From Parvibaculum sedimenti (GTDB lineage Bacteria > Pseudomonadota > Alphaproteobacteria > Parvibaculales > Parvibaculaceae): a stretch of DNA of 64,000 bases. The position numbers and the translations under genes were made by a program. The stretch spans positions 1 through 64,000 of the forward strand of contig NZ_WESC01000004.1 in NCBI RefSeq assembly GCF_009184905.1, written 5' to 3'. Below the pieces are notes generated by a model. That model was not told the origin of the DNA, did not search any database, and worked only from the letters and a program-made list of their open reading frames with translations. Positions 35,141 through 44,452 of this stretch are shown here, one piece after another (position 1 is the first letter of the stretch; every line of letters begins with the position of its first letter).

Positions 35141-35815
35141 CTAGCGCCGGATTTCCGGAGGCTGGAATTCGGCTTCCTTGGTCCGCGCCAGCGCTTCCGC
35201 CTCCGCCTTCGATGCGTCAGCGAGCGGACGGGCGGCTGCCACCGCGTCCTTGGTCGCATCGAGCCGGAAGAAGGTATAGGAGAGCGTAATGGTACGGATC
35301 GACTTAGCCGTCGTATCCGTCAGCATTTCCGGATCGACATAGAAGACAACCGGCATGCGGGCTGACTCACCTGGCTTCAGCGTCTCCTCGGTGAAGCAAA
35401 AGCACTGCGTCTTGGTGAAGTAATAGCCCGCGGCCTCGGGCGTCACATTGTATGTGGCGCGAGCGACGATCGTCTCCTTCGACAGGTTCTTCGCGAGAAA
35501 GTATACCGTCGTCGGCAGGCCGATATGGGTCTTGACCGAGACTTCCTCGGGCTTGAACTCCCAGTCGAGCGAGGGCGCCACATTGGTATCAAAACGCACC
35601 GTAATCTCGGGCCCGATGGCGTTGGACTGGGTGTAGGTCTCCGTATCGGTCGAGCGCTTTTCGGTCACCGAGCCGCCATATCCCGTAGCGGCGCAGAACC
35701 AGCGGTAAAGCGTCGGCGAATAGGAAACACCCGCCGTCATCACTGCCAGCATGAACAGAGACAGTCCGACAGATGGGAGCTTCTTGGAGCGGAGCCATGT
35801 AAACATGGCCCGCAC
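35141..35815 (-). CDS. ctaG: Cytochrome c oxidase assembly protein CtaG/Cox11
   Basis: This 224-residue protein has an N-terminal membrane anchor (about 15-33) and the periplasmic CtaG/Cox11 domain, which delivers copper to the CuB site of cytochrome c oxidase. The copper-binding C-F-C motif (C138 and C140 in QCFCF) is present, as is the EEVSVKTHIGLPTTVYFLAKNLS block. ATG at 35815 or 35806 fits. It stands alone rather than with ctaBCDE, next to an IalB-family gene on the same strand. Confidence 0.88.
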   Translation of the reverse strand: MRAMFTWLRSKKLPSVGLSLFMLAVMTAGVSYSPTLYRWFCAATGYGGSVTEKRSTDTETYTQSNAIGPEITVRFDTNVAPSLDWEFKPEEVSVKTHIGLPTTVYFLAKNLSKETIVARATYNVTPEAAGYYFTKTQCFCFTEETLKPGESARMPVVFYVDPEMLTDTTAKSIRTITLSYTFFRLDATKDAVAAARPLADASKAEAEALARTKEAEFQPPEIRR

Positions 35816-35882
35816 CCTAAGTCGCCCGGCTGGTCCGGATCAAGCCCTGATTCCGGGTCCGATCACATGAATTACGACGGGA

Positions 35883-36515
35883 TCACTGGCCCTTCACCGC
35901 CGCAACCGCCTTGTCGAAGCCGGCGAGCGGAATGGCGAAGGTGGTCGCCTTGCCATTGAGGCCGACAATGGTGAGCTTCGCCTTTTCCGCCGTCTTCGAT
36001 TGTTCGACAAACGCATCGGTGAGCGGTGCCGAGGCAAAGCAACCACGTTGCGAGCAGCTTTCAAAGACGAAGTTTTGCGGCTTGCCCTCACCGAGCGTCA
36101 CATCGACGCCGCGCGGCAACAATACGCCGCCAGGCGTCTGAATGGTCGTGCCGAGCTCGCCCTTGCCGTTTCTGCCGATGACCCAGGTCAGGAGGATCTG
36201 ATTCCTCTTGGCGTCCTTGATCTCAAGAATGCCGAAGCAACCTTTGGCCGGGCCCTGCGCATCCTTGCGGCAACGAACCTCCCACACGCCGAAGCTCGCG
36301 GTCTTCTCCCAACGCGGCTCATTGCCCTGCGCCGTTGCGGCGGCAGGCACGGGGGTCTGCGAAGAGGCGGCCCCGGACATCCCGGCCACGGGGGCCGGCC
36401 CGCTGCTGAGACGGTGCGCAACAAAAATGCCCAAAACTGTCAGCGCCAACAGCACAAAGACAATCAGGATCAGAGTTTTCTGGTCCTGGAATTTACCCGT
36501 CCGGCTTTCCGCCAT
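35883..36515 (-). CDS. Invasion-associated locus B (IalB) family protein
   Basis: The 210-residue protein has a single N-terminal membrane helix (about 16-36, TLILIVFVLLALTVLGIFVA) and a periplasmic IalB domain: WEVRCRKDAQGPAKGCFGILEI, then VTLGEGKPQNFVFESCSQRGCFAS, with paired cysteines. IalB-family proteins are common in alphaproteobacteria and mostly have no known role; the name comes from Bartonella invasion. Start at 36515 has GGGAGGTCAAG upstream. It lies between CtaG and the giant autotransporter, with a terminator between it and the latter. Confidence 0.82.
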   Translation of the reverse strand: MAESRTGKFQDQKTLILIVFVLLALTVLGIFVAHRLSSGPAPVAGMSGAASSQTPVPAAATAQGNEPRWEKTASFGVWEVRCRKDAQGPAKGCFGILEIKDAKRNQILLTWVIGRNGKGELGTTIQTPGGVLLPRGVDVTLGEGKPQNFVFESCSQRGCFASAPLTDAFVEQSKTAEKAKLTIVGLNGKATTFAIPLAGFDKAVAAVKGQ

Positions 36516-36567
36516 CTTGACCTCCCCGAGTTCTCTGCAGCGCGGTGCCTGAGCGCCGCTCAAAAAC

Positions 36568-36597
36568 AGAATGGACCGGCCTTTCGGGCCGGTCCAT
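36568..36597 (-). terminator. Rho-independent terminator after the autotransporter gene
   Basis: On the minus strand ATGGACCGGCC and GGCCGGTCCAT (36570-36580 and 36585-36595) form a perfect stem with a four-base loop, followed by TCTGTTTTT. It lies about 30 bases after the autotransporter stop at 36623. Confidence 0.8.
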
Positions 36598-36622
36598 CCC
36601 TTCATTGTAGATTAAGAGCGTC

Positions 36623-39600
36623 TTACCACTCGTAGCGGAGGCCAGCGGTCAGCTCGCCGCTGGTGTAGTTGCTCTTGAACTTGGCGCCGCCGTTGACGAA
36701 GCCCGACAGGCCATCGCCAAGACCGAAGACGTTCACACTGCCGACCACTTCGCCGAACGTACCGTCGAACTTGTCGGTCATGGTCAGGTCCGGTCCGCCG
36801 CTGCGGATGACCATCTTGTTGTCGCCCTCGAACTCGTTCCAGAGGCGACCGGTCAAGGAGAGATCAACCTTCGTCTCCGACGACTTGTAGGCCGTCGCGC
36901 CGCCACGAAGGCCGAGGCTGCCGCGGAAGCTGGTCGCATCCTGGAAGTCGAACTGCGAATTAGCCACCGAGAAGGTGTCGATCTGGGTCTTCGCATAGGT
37001 CAGCGAGGCCAGAGGCTCGAAGAAGGCACTGTCCGAAATCGGGAAGCGCTGGCCGGCGTCGACTTCCACGCCGTAGGACTTGACGTCCGGGCTTGCCGTC
37101 GCACCACCGAGCGAGGGCGCCTTGTAGTCCATGGTCAGCAGGTTGGCCTTCGCCATCGCGTCGATGAAGAAGCCGCCCTTGAGGTACGTGCCATAGATGC
37201 CGAGGACCGCGCCCTTGTACTCCGCCGTGGTGGGCGAAGCCTTGAAGTTCTGGTCCGAGGTCACGTAACCGGCCGACACACCGCCGAGAAGCGTATCGCC
37301 CTGGCCCAGCACATTGCTGCTGCCCGTGTCGACGCCCGCGACGAAGCCGTAGGTGTCCTGATCGTAGTCGGCCTTGTTGGTGATGGAGGTACCACCAGCC
37401 GAGACGGTCTGGCTGAGATCACGTGAGGTCCAGCGACCGAGCGCCTTGCCCCAGACGCCGGGTGTGACCGTACCTTCGCCGCCTTTCAGCTGATCCCGGA
37501 GGTCAGCCTGACGATCGAGCCAGGGCGAGGTCTCGTACCAGATGCTCTGAGCCGCCGTCAGGAAGGTCGGCAGTTCGGACGCTTCATTCCCCGGAAGCGA
37601 GATCAGGCGTTCCTCGCCACCATTAAAGACGAGCTTGTAGTTGAAGAGGCCCGCATCGAGTGCATCGATCGAGGAGTTGTAAAGCGCCTGCGTCGTATCG
37701 AGGCTGAAGTTCGACGCGGAAGACGAACCGTTGACGAGCAGGATGCCGTCCGAGAAGTTCGACCCGAGCCAGGCGCCATATCCGGTCGCGACATTGTTGA
37801 CGCGAATGGCCGTCGAGCCGGTGGTGCCACCCAAAACAGTCAGATAGTCCGCAGAGGCGGAGGCATCGAGGTAGGAGTCGAGGACGAGCTTGCTCGAACC
37901 CGTGCCATTGAATGCGCCGCTGATCGTGACGGTGTCTGTCGTGTCTGTATTGTCGGCACTCAGATCAAGCGTGCCTGAGTTGTTGAAGTTCTCGAGGCCA
38001 GTAAAGCTCGTGTCGCCGGTGACGAAGAAGTGGCCGGCATTGGCAACTGTGTCGTTGCCCGCGCCGAAGGCGAAGGTCGTCGTATCGCTGGTGTGGATGT
38101 CGCCCGTCGACGTGTTGGTGAGCGTATCGTCTCCAGCAGTGAAGTTGTTGTCGCCGCTGGTGTACCAGGTGTTGGCGGTGTTGTTGAACGTCGCGCCGCC
38201 CGTGCTGGTGAGGTCGAAATCGACGCGACCGGTGATGTCTCCGTCGTTCTGAACGAGAACGGCACCAGTGCCCGTCGATGTCTGGATGGCAAGAGCGCTC
38301 CACGACGGTGAGAGGCCCGTCGCCTGGATCGAGCTGCCGACCTCATTGTTGATCGTGACGCCGCCACCGTTGGTCGTGGCGTTGACCACCGGATCGGCGG
38401 ACGAGGTCGCGGCGCCGTAATTGGTGATGTCGATGTTGCCCGTGTTGGACGCAACGTCGATGGCGCTACCCACGGTCGAGGTAACGTCGCCGTTGGCGGT
38501 GACGTTCACATGACCGCTGCCAGCCAGGACTTCCGCATGGATGCCGTCATCACCACCCGTCACAGTGCCTGTGCCGGTCGTGATGTCGATATTGCCATCG
38601 GCCGCCTGGGCATAGATGCCGTAGTCATAGGTGCCCGTACCAGCGGTGATCGCCTTGGTACCGGTATTGACTTCGATGTCGCCCGTACCCGTCTGCTTCG
38701 TCCAGATGCCGGCTTCGTTGTTCTGGAGCGTGCCGGCATTGGCACCGAGATCGCCCGTGGTGTTGTTGATCGCGCCGTAGGCGTTGACCGTGACCTTGCC
38801 GGCGCCCGAGGTCTGCGCCTCGATGCCGTTGCCGGCCGCCGTGATGGAGGCGTTGGTGTTACCCGTACCGAAGTCGATCGTGATGGGCGCGCCGCCGGAG
38901 AGACCGATGGCCGTGATGCCATCGTCGCCGCCATTGTTGCCCGCCGTGATCGTGCCGTTCGAGGTGATGTGGATCAGGCCCGTGCCGGTGCTGACGGCTT
39001 CGATGCCGTCATCGCTGGTGGAGTCGACCGTGGTACCCGCATCCTGCGTGATCGTGATCGTGCCCGTGTTGCCCGTCGTAGCGTAGATACCTTCGCCACC
39101 AGAGCCCGTGCCCGTGACAGTGCCGCTGTTGAGGTCGACGACGATGTTGCCGGTCGTGTTCTCTGCGTAGATGCCATCCGTCGAGCCGGTGATGCTGGTG
39201 CCGTCGGCCGTCACAGTGACAGTGCCGCCTGCGCCCGTTGCGCTGATGCCGGCACCATTCGTGGCGTCGATAACTGTGTCGGTACCCGCCGTCACATCGA
39301 CCGTGCCGGAGCCCGCATTCGAAGCGAGAATGCCATTGTTGCCGGCGTAGATCGAGGCGTTCGCCTGAACCTTGACGGTGCCCGCGCTGCCGCTGTTCAG
39401 CACATTGGCTTCGATGCCGTTATTGCCGACATAGTTGCCCGAGGTGCCGATCGCATCGTTGATCGTGACAGAGACGTTGCCGGTGCCCGACAGATCCGAC
39501 TCGGCCTTGATGCCATCATTGGCGTTGCCGCTGATCGTTCCGCCGGCGTGAGTAACGATGGTCACATCGCCCGTACCGTCCGCATCGGCATAGATGCCGC

Positions 39601-42190
39601 GGTCGCCCGTCGCATCGATCGCCGCATAGGTGTCGATATTGAGATTGCCGTCATGCGAGTAGGCTTCAATGCCGTTGCCATTGCTCGTAGTGATGGCGCC
39701 ATACGTCGCGATGTCGACCTGGCCTGCCGGAGTGCCCCAGCCCTGACGGCCTGCATTCGCGTAGATGCCGACCGTGTTGTTGCCTGTGCTGCTGACATCG
39801 ATCGCGCCGGTGCCAGTCGTGATGGAGATATTGCCACCATCCGTGAGCGCCGCAATGCCGACCGTCGGAACCGAGGTCGTTGCGCCACCGGTCACGGTGA
39901 TGTTGCCCGCGCCAGTTGTCACAGTGACGTCGCCGCTGCCGTTGAAGACGCCGAGCGTCGGATCTGCCGTCGCCGCCAGGATGCCGATGGCCTGATCGCC
40001 GGACACCACGAGAGCGGTACCGTTTGTGCCGCCATTGGTGGCCGTGTCGACCTTCACCGAACCAGTGCCGCCGCCTTGATTGGTCGCCTCAATACCGACG
40101 GCATTGGCACCCGTGACCGTAACAAGGCCGTTGTCGCCCGTTGTGACGACGGCGGTATCAGTGCCGGAGGCCTTGTCGCTCTGCGCATAGAGGCCGACAG
40201 CGCCGGCGCCGGCCACCGTCACTGTGTCGCCGTCATTGGTCGTAACCGAGGCATTGCCGCCGGCACTATAGGCATAGGCGCCATAGCCGGTGGGATCGAT
40301 GGTCACATCGTCCGCGACGATGACCTTCGCGTCGCCCGAACCGTCCGTGCTCGCCGCCGCACCGTAGACACCATCAGCATAGATGGAGTTGTTCACGTTG
40401 ACGGTGACGTTGCCCGTGCTCGCGTTGTTCGTGTTCGTCGCCACGATGCCACTGCCAGCCGTCGCCGTGGTGCTGTTGCCCACGGTGCCGTTGTTGGTGA
40501 CGGTGATGTCGCCCGTGCCGCCGCCGGAGTTGAGGGCGTAGATGCCGACATCCGTCAGCGAGGTGACTTCGCCACCCGTGGTGATGTCGATATTGCCGTC
40601 GCCGCCCAGCACTTCGGCGTGTATCGCATCGTCGCCGCCCGTTACGGTGCCCGTGCCGGTCGTGATATCGATGGCGCCACCGGCTACCTGGGCATAGATG
40701 CCGTAGTCATAGAGGTTATTGCCAGCGGAGATGGACTTCGTTCCGGTGTTGATCTCGATGTCACCGGTGCCGGTCTGCTTCGTCCAGATGCCGGATTCGT
40801 TGTTCTGGAGCGTGCCGCCATTGGCACCCAGATCGCCGGCGGCGTTGCTGATCGTGCCGTCGGCGTTGATCGTGATCTTGCCGGTGCCCGAGGTCTGCGC
40901 CTCAATGCCGTTGCCCGCCGCCGTGATCGACGCGTCGACATTGCCCGTGCCGAAGTCGATGGTGATGGGCGCGCCGCCGGCAAGGCCGATGGCCGTGATG
41001 CCATCGTCGCCGCCATTATTGCCAGCGGTGATGTTGCCGTTCGAGGTGATGTGGATCAGGCCCGTGCCGGTGCTGACCGCCTCGATGCCGTCATCGATCC
41101 TCGAGTTGACCGTGGTGCCGGCATCCTGGGTGATCGTGATCGTGCCCGCGCCGCCCGTCGTGGCATAGATGCCTTCGCCGGAATTGCCGGTGCCCGTCAC
41201 CGTACCGCTGTTGAGGTCGACGACCACATTGCCAGTCGTGTTCGCAGCGTAGATACCGTCCGTCAAACCTGTGATGCTCGTGCCGTTAGCCGTCACGGTG
41301 ACCGTACCGCCGGCGCCCGTGGCGGAGATGCCGGCACCATTCGTGCCACTGATCACTGTGTCGGCGGCCGCCGTCACGTCCACATTGCCCGTGCCGCTCG
41401 AATTAGCGTCGATGCCGTCGACCGCACCAGTGACGCCCGCATTGGCCGTAACCGAGATCAGGCCGTCAACGCCGCTGACGTAGATCGCGTCGCCTCCAGT
41501 GGTGGTGACATCGTCATTCGTGGTGACGGTGATCGTGCCCGAACCGCCGGTGACGGCGCCGATGCCCCCGTCACTCACCGTGCCATTGGTCGTAATGCCG
41601 ATATTGCCGGTGTTGCTGTCGGCGCGAATGCCATAAGCGCTTGCAGGGGTACCCGTCGAAACGTCCGTTCCGGCATCGGTCGTGATGCTGATGTTGCCGG
41701 CATCGGTCGAGGCATAGACACCATCGTTGGAGGCACCGGAAACGTTGTCGCCGATCGTCATCGTGACGGTACCGGCACCTGTCGTCTCCATGTCGACGCC
41801 ATAGGTGCTGCCGGTGACCGTCGTCCCCGGAATGGTGCCGAGGATGAGATCGCCGCCATTGCTAAGCAGCTGAACGCCGGCGCCACCACTATTGTTGACG
41901 ATCGGCTTAGCAGGAAGAATGCCGCCGAAGGTGCTGACGGCAAGGCTGATGTCGTAACCGTTCAGGCCCGCATCGAGGTATACACCGTTGGCTGTGATCG
42001 CCTGATTGCCGAAGACGACGACCTGATCGTTAGTGACCGTTGCGGAAATGCCTGCATCCGTGCCGCCGCACACCTCAAGCGCACCATTGAAGTTGCCCGG
42101 CGTACAGGCAGCAAGTGCTTGCGTCGAGCCAAGCGTCAGGCCGGCGACCCCCGCCAGAATGCCCGTTCCAATCCGCACATCCGACCACAA
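36623..42190 (-). CDS. Very large autotransporter with duplicated beta-helix passenger
   Basis: The product has up to 1,855 residues: a signal peptide (RIGTGILAGVAGLTLGSTQALA), a long Gly/Thr/Asn/Val/Asp-rich passenger with short repeated turns like TGTGDIEINTGT typical of a beta-helix, and a C-terminal autotransporter beta-barrel of about 270 residues ending GLRYEW. Two long passenger segments, about residues 264-545 and 958-1239, are near-copies with a constant 694-residue offset. The start could be TTG 42190 or GTG 42178. The latter gives a better signal peptide (MRIGTG...). Neither has a strong ribosome binding site. The passenger is likely an adhesin or biofilm protein. No cysteine-rich or protease motif is visible. 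Confidence 0.85.
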   Translation of the reverse strand: MWSDVRIGTGILAGVAGLTLGSTQALAACTPGNFNGALEVCGGTDAGISATVTNDQVVVFGNQAITANGVYLDAGLNGYDISLAVSTFGGILPAKPIVNNSGGAGVQLLSNGGDLILGTIPGTTVTGSTYGVDMETTGAGTVTMTIGDNVSGASNDGVYASTDAGNISITTDAGTDVSTGTPASAYGIRADSNTGNIGITTNGTVSDGGIGAVTGGSGTITVTTNDDVTTTGGDAIYVSGVDGLISVTANAGVTGAVDGIDANSSGTGNVDVTAAADTVISGTNGAGISATGAGGTVTVTANGTSITGLTDGIYAANTTGNVVVDLNSGTVTGTGNSGEGIYATTGGAGTITITQDAGTTVNSRIDDGIEAVSTGTGLIHITSNGNITAGNNGGDDGITAIGLAGGAPITIDFGTGNVDASITAAGNGIEAQTSGTGKITINADGTISNAAGDLGANGGTLQNNESGIWTKQTGTGDIEINTGTKSISAGNNLYDYGIYAQVAGGAIDITTGTGTVTGGDDAIHAEVLGGDGNIDITTGGEVTSLTDVGIYALNSGGGTGDITVTNNGTVGNSTTATAGSGIVATNTNNASTGNVTVNVNNSIYADGVYGAAASTDGSGDAKVIVADDVTIDPTGYGAYAYSAGGNASVTTNDGDTVTVAGAGAVGLYAQSDKASGTDTAVVTTGDNGLVTVTGANAVGIEATNQGGGTGSVKVDTATNGGTNGTALVVSGDQAIGILAATADPTLGVFNGSGDVTVTTGAGNITVTGGATTSVPTVGIAALTDGGNISITTGTGAIDVSSTGNNTVGIYANAGRQGWGTPAGQVDIATYGAITTSNGNGIEAYSHDGNLNIDTYAAIDATGDRGIYADADGTGDVTIVTHAGGTISGNANDGIKAESDLSGTGNVSVTINDAIGTSGNYVGNNGIEANVLNSGSAGTVKVQANASIYAGNNGILASNAGSGTVDVTAGTDTVIDATNGAGISATGAGGTVTVTADGTSITGSTDGIYAENTTGNIVVDLNSGTVTGTGSGGEGIYATTGNTGTITITQDAGTTVDSTSDDGIEAVSTGTGLIHITSNGTITAGNNGGDDGITAIGLSGGAPITIDFGTGNTNASITAAGNGIEAQTSGAGKVTVNAYGAINNTTGDLGANAGTLQNNEAGIWTKQTGTGDIEVNTGTKAITAGTGTYDYGIYAQAADGNIDITTGTGTVTGGDDGIHAEVLAGSGHVNVTANGDVTSTVGSAIDVASNTGNIDITNYGAATSSADPVVNATTNGGGVTINNEVGSSIQATGLSPSWSALAIQTSTGTGAVLVQNDGDITGRVDFDLTSTGGATFNNTANTWYTSGDNNFTAGDDTLTNTSTGDIHTSDTTTFAFGAGNDTVANAGHFFVTGDTSFTGLENFNNSGTLDLSADNTDTTDTVTISGAFNGTGSSKLVLDSYLDASASADYLTVLGGTTGSTAIRVNNVATGYGAWLGSNFSDGILLVNGSSSASNFSLDTTQALYNSSIDALDAGLFNYKLVFNGGEERLISLPGNEASELPTFLTAAQSIWYETSPWLDRQADLRDQLKGGEGTVTPGVWGKALGRWTSRDLSQTVSAGGTSITNKADYDQDTYGFVAGVDTGSSNVLGQGDTLLGGVSAGYVTSDQNFKASPTTAEYKGAVLGIYGTYLKGGFFIDAMAKANLLTMDYKAPSLGGATASPDVKSYGVEVDAGQRFPISDSAFFEPLASLTYAKTQIDTFSVANSQFDFQDATSFRGSLGLRGGATAYKSSETKVDLSLTGRLWNEFEGDNKMVIRSGGPDLTMTDKFDGTFGEVVGSVNVFGLGDGLSGFVNGGAKFKSNYTSGELTAGLRYEW
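38473..39318 (-). repeat. Direct internal repeat in the autotransporter passenger, copy 2
   Basis: This stretch is closely similar to 40555-41400. Matching words at 38605/40687, 38963/41045 and 39249/41331 all differ by exactly 2,082 bases, so there are no indels between the copies over at least 640 bases. Ends are approximate. Confidence 0.8.
40555..41400 (-). repeat. Direct internal repeat in the autotransporter passenger, copy 1
   Basis: Partner of 38473-39318, offset 2,082 bases (694 codons). The copies encode blocks such as ATGAGGTVTVTA, TVTGTG-GEGIYATTG, TLQNNE-GIWTKQTGTGDIE and TVTGGDD-IHAEVL, with scattered substitutions. Confidence 0.8.
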
Positions 42191-42280
42191 TCGGCGGATT
42201 TTTACCGACCCGACGGACGTGCTATCCAGAAGGCGAGGCGCGCCAAGACGCCTGAGCAGAAGGTTTCGGGGGAGGACGGT

Positions 42281-44398
42281 GTGAGTTTGAAATTTCGATG
42301 GGGAGTCGCGCTGGGCATTGGGCTTCTAGCAGGCTTCCCCTACGTCATGTGCATGCCTGTGCTGGCAGATGAGGCCAAACAGGAAGCGCTCCAGCCGCAG
42401 ATGGACCAACCGCAGGCCGACGAGATCGTCGTCACCGCCACAGGTTATGGCGAGAAGCGCAAGACCCATCCCGGCAATATCGCCAAGATTTCTGGCGACG
42501 AGATTCGCTTCGTCAAATCGTCGCAGCCCGCGGCGCTGCTCAATCGCGCGCCCGGCGTCGATATTCAACAGGGCAGCGGCGTGGAGCACCTGACCGCGAT
42601 CCGCTCGCCGGTCCTCACCGGGACGGCGGGCGCAGGCTCCTTCCTTTATCTGGAAGATGGCGTGCCGATGCGCGCGGCGGGCTTTGCCAATGTGAACGAG
42701 TTGATGGACGCGCTGACCGAAGAAGCCGGCGGCATCGAAATCGTGCGGGGGCCCGGCAGCGCCCTTTATGGCTCCAATGCGGAACATGGCCTCATCAACA
42801 TTCTGAGTAGGGCCCCCTCCGAGGTGCCGGAGGCTGAGCTCACCGGCCTCGTCGGCCCGCATGGGGTGCGCGAACTCGACGGCACGGCCAGCACGACGAT
42901 TACCCGTGGCAACGCCAGCCACGGGTTTCGCGGCAGCTTCGTGCTGAAGGACGACGGCGGCTTCCGCGACGCATCCGGCTACGGCCAGCAGAAGGGCCAA
43001 CTCCGCTACGACTACACAGCGCCGGACACCACGGTCCGCACGACCTTCACCACGATCAATCTCAATCAGGAAACGGCTGGCTATGCGTCCAGCTACAAGG
43101 ACCCGGCGATCTACAAGGCCAATGCCAACCCGGAAGCCTATCGCGACGCCTGGGCGATCCGCGCCGCATCGCGCATCGAGCGGGACCTCGGCGACGGCAA
43201 CAGAATTTCGCTGACTCCCTATATGCGCACCAACGGCATGAACTTCCTCATGCATTTCCAGCCGGGCGAGCCGGTGGAGGAAAACGGGCATTGGTCGGGT
43301 GGACTGCTCAGCAGCTTCGCGCATGATCTGGCGGGTGGACACCAGATCATCGTTGGCGTCGATACGGAGTATACGGACGGTTATCTACGAGAGATCCAAT
43401 CGAGTGCGACGGTCGGTGGCGGCTATGTCACCGGCACGCATTATAACTATGACGTGAAGGCGCTCGTCGTCGCACCCTATATCCACACGGTATGGAAGCT
43501 CGGACCCGCGACGGAGTTGACGGCGGGCCTGCGCTACGAATTTACGCGCTACGACTATACGAACAATCTGGCGAGCGATCTCGTCGGCCGCTTCCTGCGT
43601 CCCGCCTCGCGCGTCGACACCTTCTCGAACCCGACGCCGAAGCTCGGCCTCACCCATGTTTTCAGCGATGCCTTCATCGGCTTCGCCAATCTTGCACGCT
43701 CGGCGCGCGCGCCGCAGACGGCGGATCTTTATCGCCTCCAGACGGGCCAGGACCCGAGCGCCATAAAGTCGGAAGTGCTGGACAGCGCCGAGCTGGGCGC
43801 GCGCGGCGCCCTCGACGGCCTGCGCTATGAAGTTTCGGCCTATCTGATGAAGAAGCGGAACTTTGCTTTCCGCGACTCGAATGGCGACAACATCACCGAC
43901 GGACGCACCAGACACTGGGGCTTCGAGGCGGAGGTCGCCGCGCCGCTCTGGTGGAATTTCGACATCGCCGCCTCGGCAAGCTATGCCCACCACACCTATG
44001 ACTTCACCGACATCATCACCAAGCCGGGCTATGCTTCGGAATCGATCCTGTCGGGCAACGACATCGACACGGCGCCGCGCCTCGTCTCCAATCTTCGCCT
44101 CGGCTACGTCTTCGACAAGGGGCTGGGCCGCGCGGAAATCGAATGGGTGCATATGGGCGAATACTGGATGGATGCCGCCGACACGCAGCGCTATCCGGGC
44201 CACGATCTCTTCAATCTGCGGACCGACTATATGCTGACCGAAAGCCTCTCGATCTTCGGGCGGCTCGAAAATGTCTTCGACAAGCGCTATGCCGATCGCG
44301 CGGATTATTTCTGCCGTCCGCTCCCGGCCGGCTGCGCGCCGCGTTACTTCCCCGGCGATGGCCGCGGCCTCTATGCGGGGGCAACAATACGCTTCTAA
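42281..44398 (+). CDS. TonB-dependent outer-membrane receptor
   Basis: The 705-residue receptor has a signal-like N-terminus, a TonB box region (DEIVVTATG at about 47-55), a plug with IEIVRGPGSALYGSNAEHGLINIL, and a 22-strand-type barrel ending with a terminal Phe (GATIRF). Start is GTG 42281 with GGGGGAGGAC before it; the same frame stays open for 3.8 kb upstream, antisense to the autotransporter, but that is not coding. It faces the autotransporter across about 90 bases of shared upstream DNA. No riboswitch or Fur/Zur-like palindrome is obvious, so ligand (siderophore, cobalamin or other) is open. Confidence 0.87.
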   Translation: MSLKFRWGVALGIGLLAGFPYVMCMPVLADEAKQEALQPQMDQPQADEIVVTATGYGEKRKTHPGNIAKISGDEIRFVKSSQPAALLNRAPGVDIQQGSGVEHLTAIRSPVLTGTAGAGSFLYLEDGVPMRAAGFANVNELMDALTEEAGGIEIVRGPGSALYGSNAEHGLINILSRAPSEVPEAELTGLVGPHGVRELDGTASTTITRGNASHGFRGSFVLKDDGGFRDASGYGQQKGQLRYDYTAPDTTVRTTFTTINLNQETAGYASSYKDPAIYKANANPEAYRDAWAIRAASRIERDLGDGNRISLTPYMRTNGMNFLMHFQPGEPVEENGHWSGGLLSSFAHDLAGGHQIIVGVDTEYTDGYLREIQSSATVGGGYVTGTHYNYDVKALVVAPYIHTVWKLGPATELTAGLRYEFTRYDYTNNLASDLVGRFLRPASRVDTFSNPTPKLGLTHVFSDAFIGFANLARSARAPQTADLYRLQTGQDPSAIKSEVLDSAELGARGALDGLRYEVSAYLMKKRNFAFRDSNGDNITDGRTRHWGFEAEVAAPLWWNFDIAASASYAHHTYDFTDIITKPGYASESILSGNDIDTAPRLVSNLRLGYVFDKGLGRAEIEWVHMGEYWMDAADTQRYPGHDLFNLRTDYMLTESLSIFGRLENVFDKRYADRADYFCRPLPAGCAPRYFPGDGRGLYAGATIRF

Positions 44399-44452
44399 AC
44401 CCGGACGGCGGCGGGGCTGGACGCGCCGCCCACTTGCTCTAAGCTCGCCGCC

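Noticed and set aside
36623-42190. Regular short repeats that might be a CRISPR array
   Set aside because: The repeats are in-frame coding repeats of a beta-helix protein with no constant spacer length or cas genes.
38510-42280. Very long plus-strand open frame (about 1,250 codons) antisense to the autotransporter, in frame with the TonB receptor
   Set aside because: It has no domain, no signal peptide and a repeated composition that mirrors the beta-helix repeats on the other strand. The real receptor starts at GTG 42281 with a good ribosome binding site.
42191-42280. Cobalamin riboswitch before the TonB receptor
   Set aside because: Only 90 bases are available and no recognisable B12-box sequence was seen.
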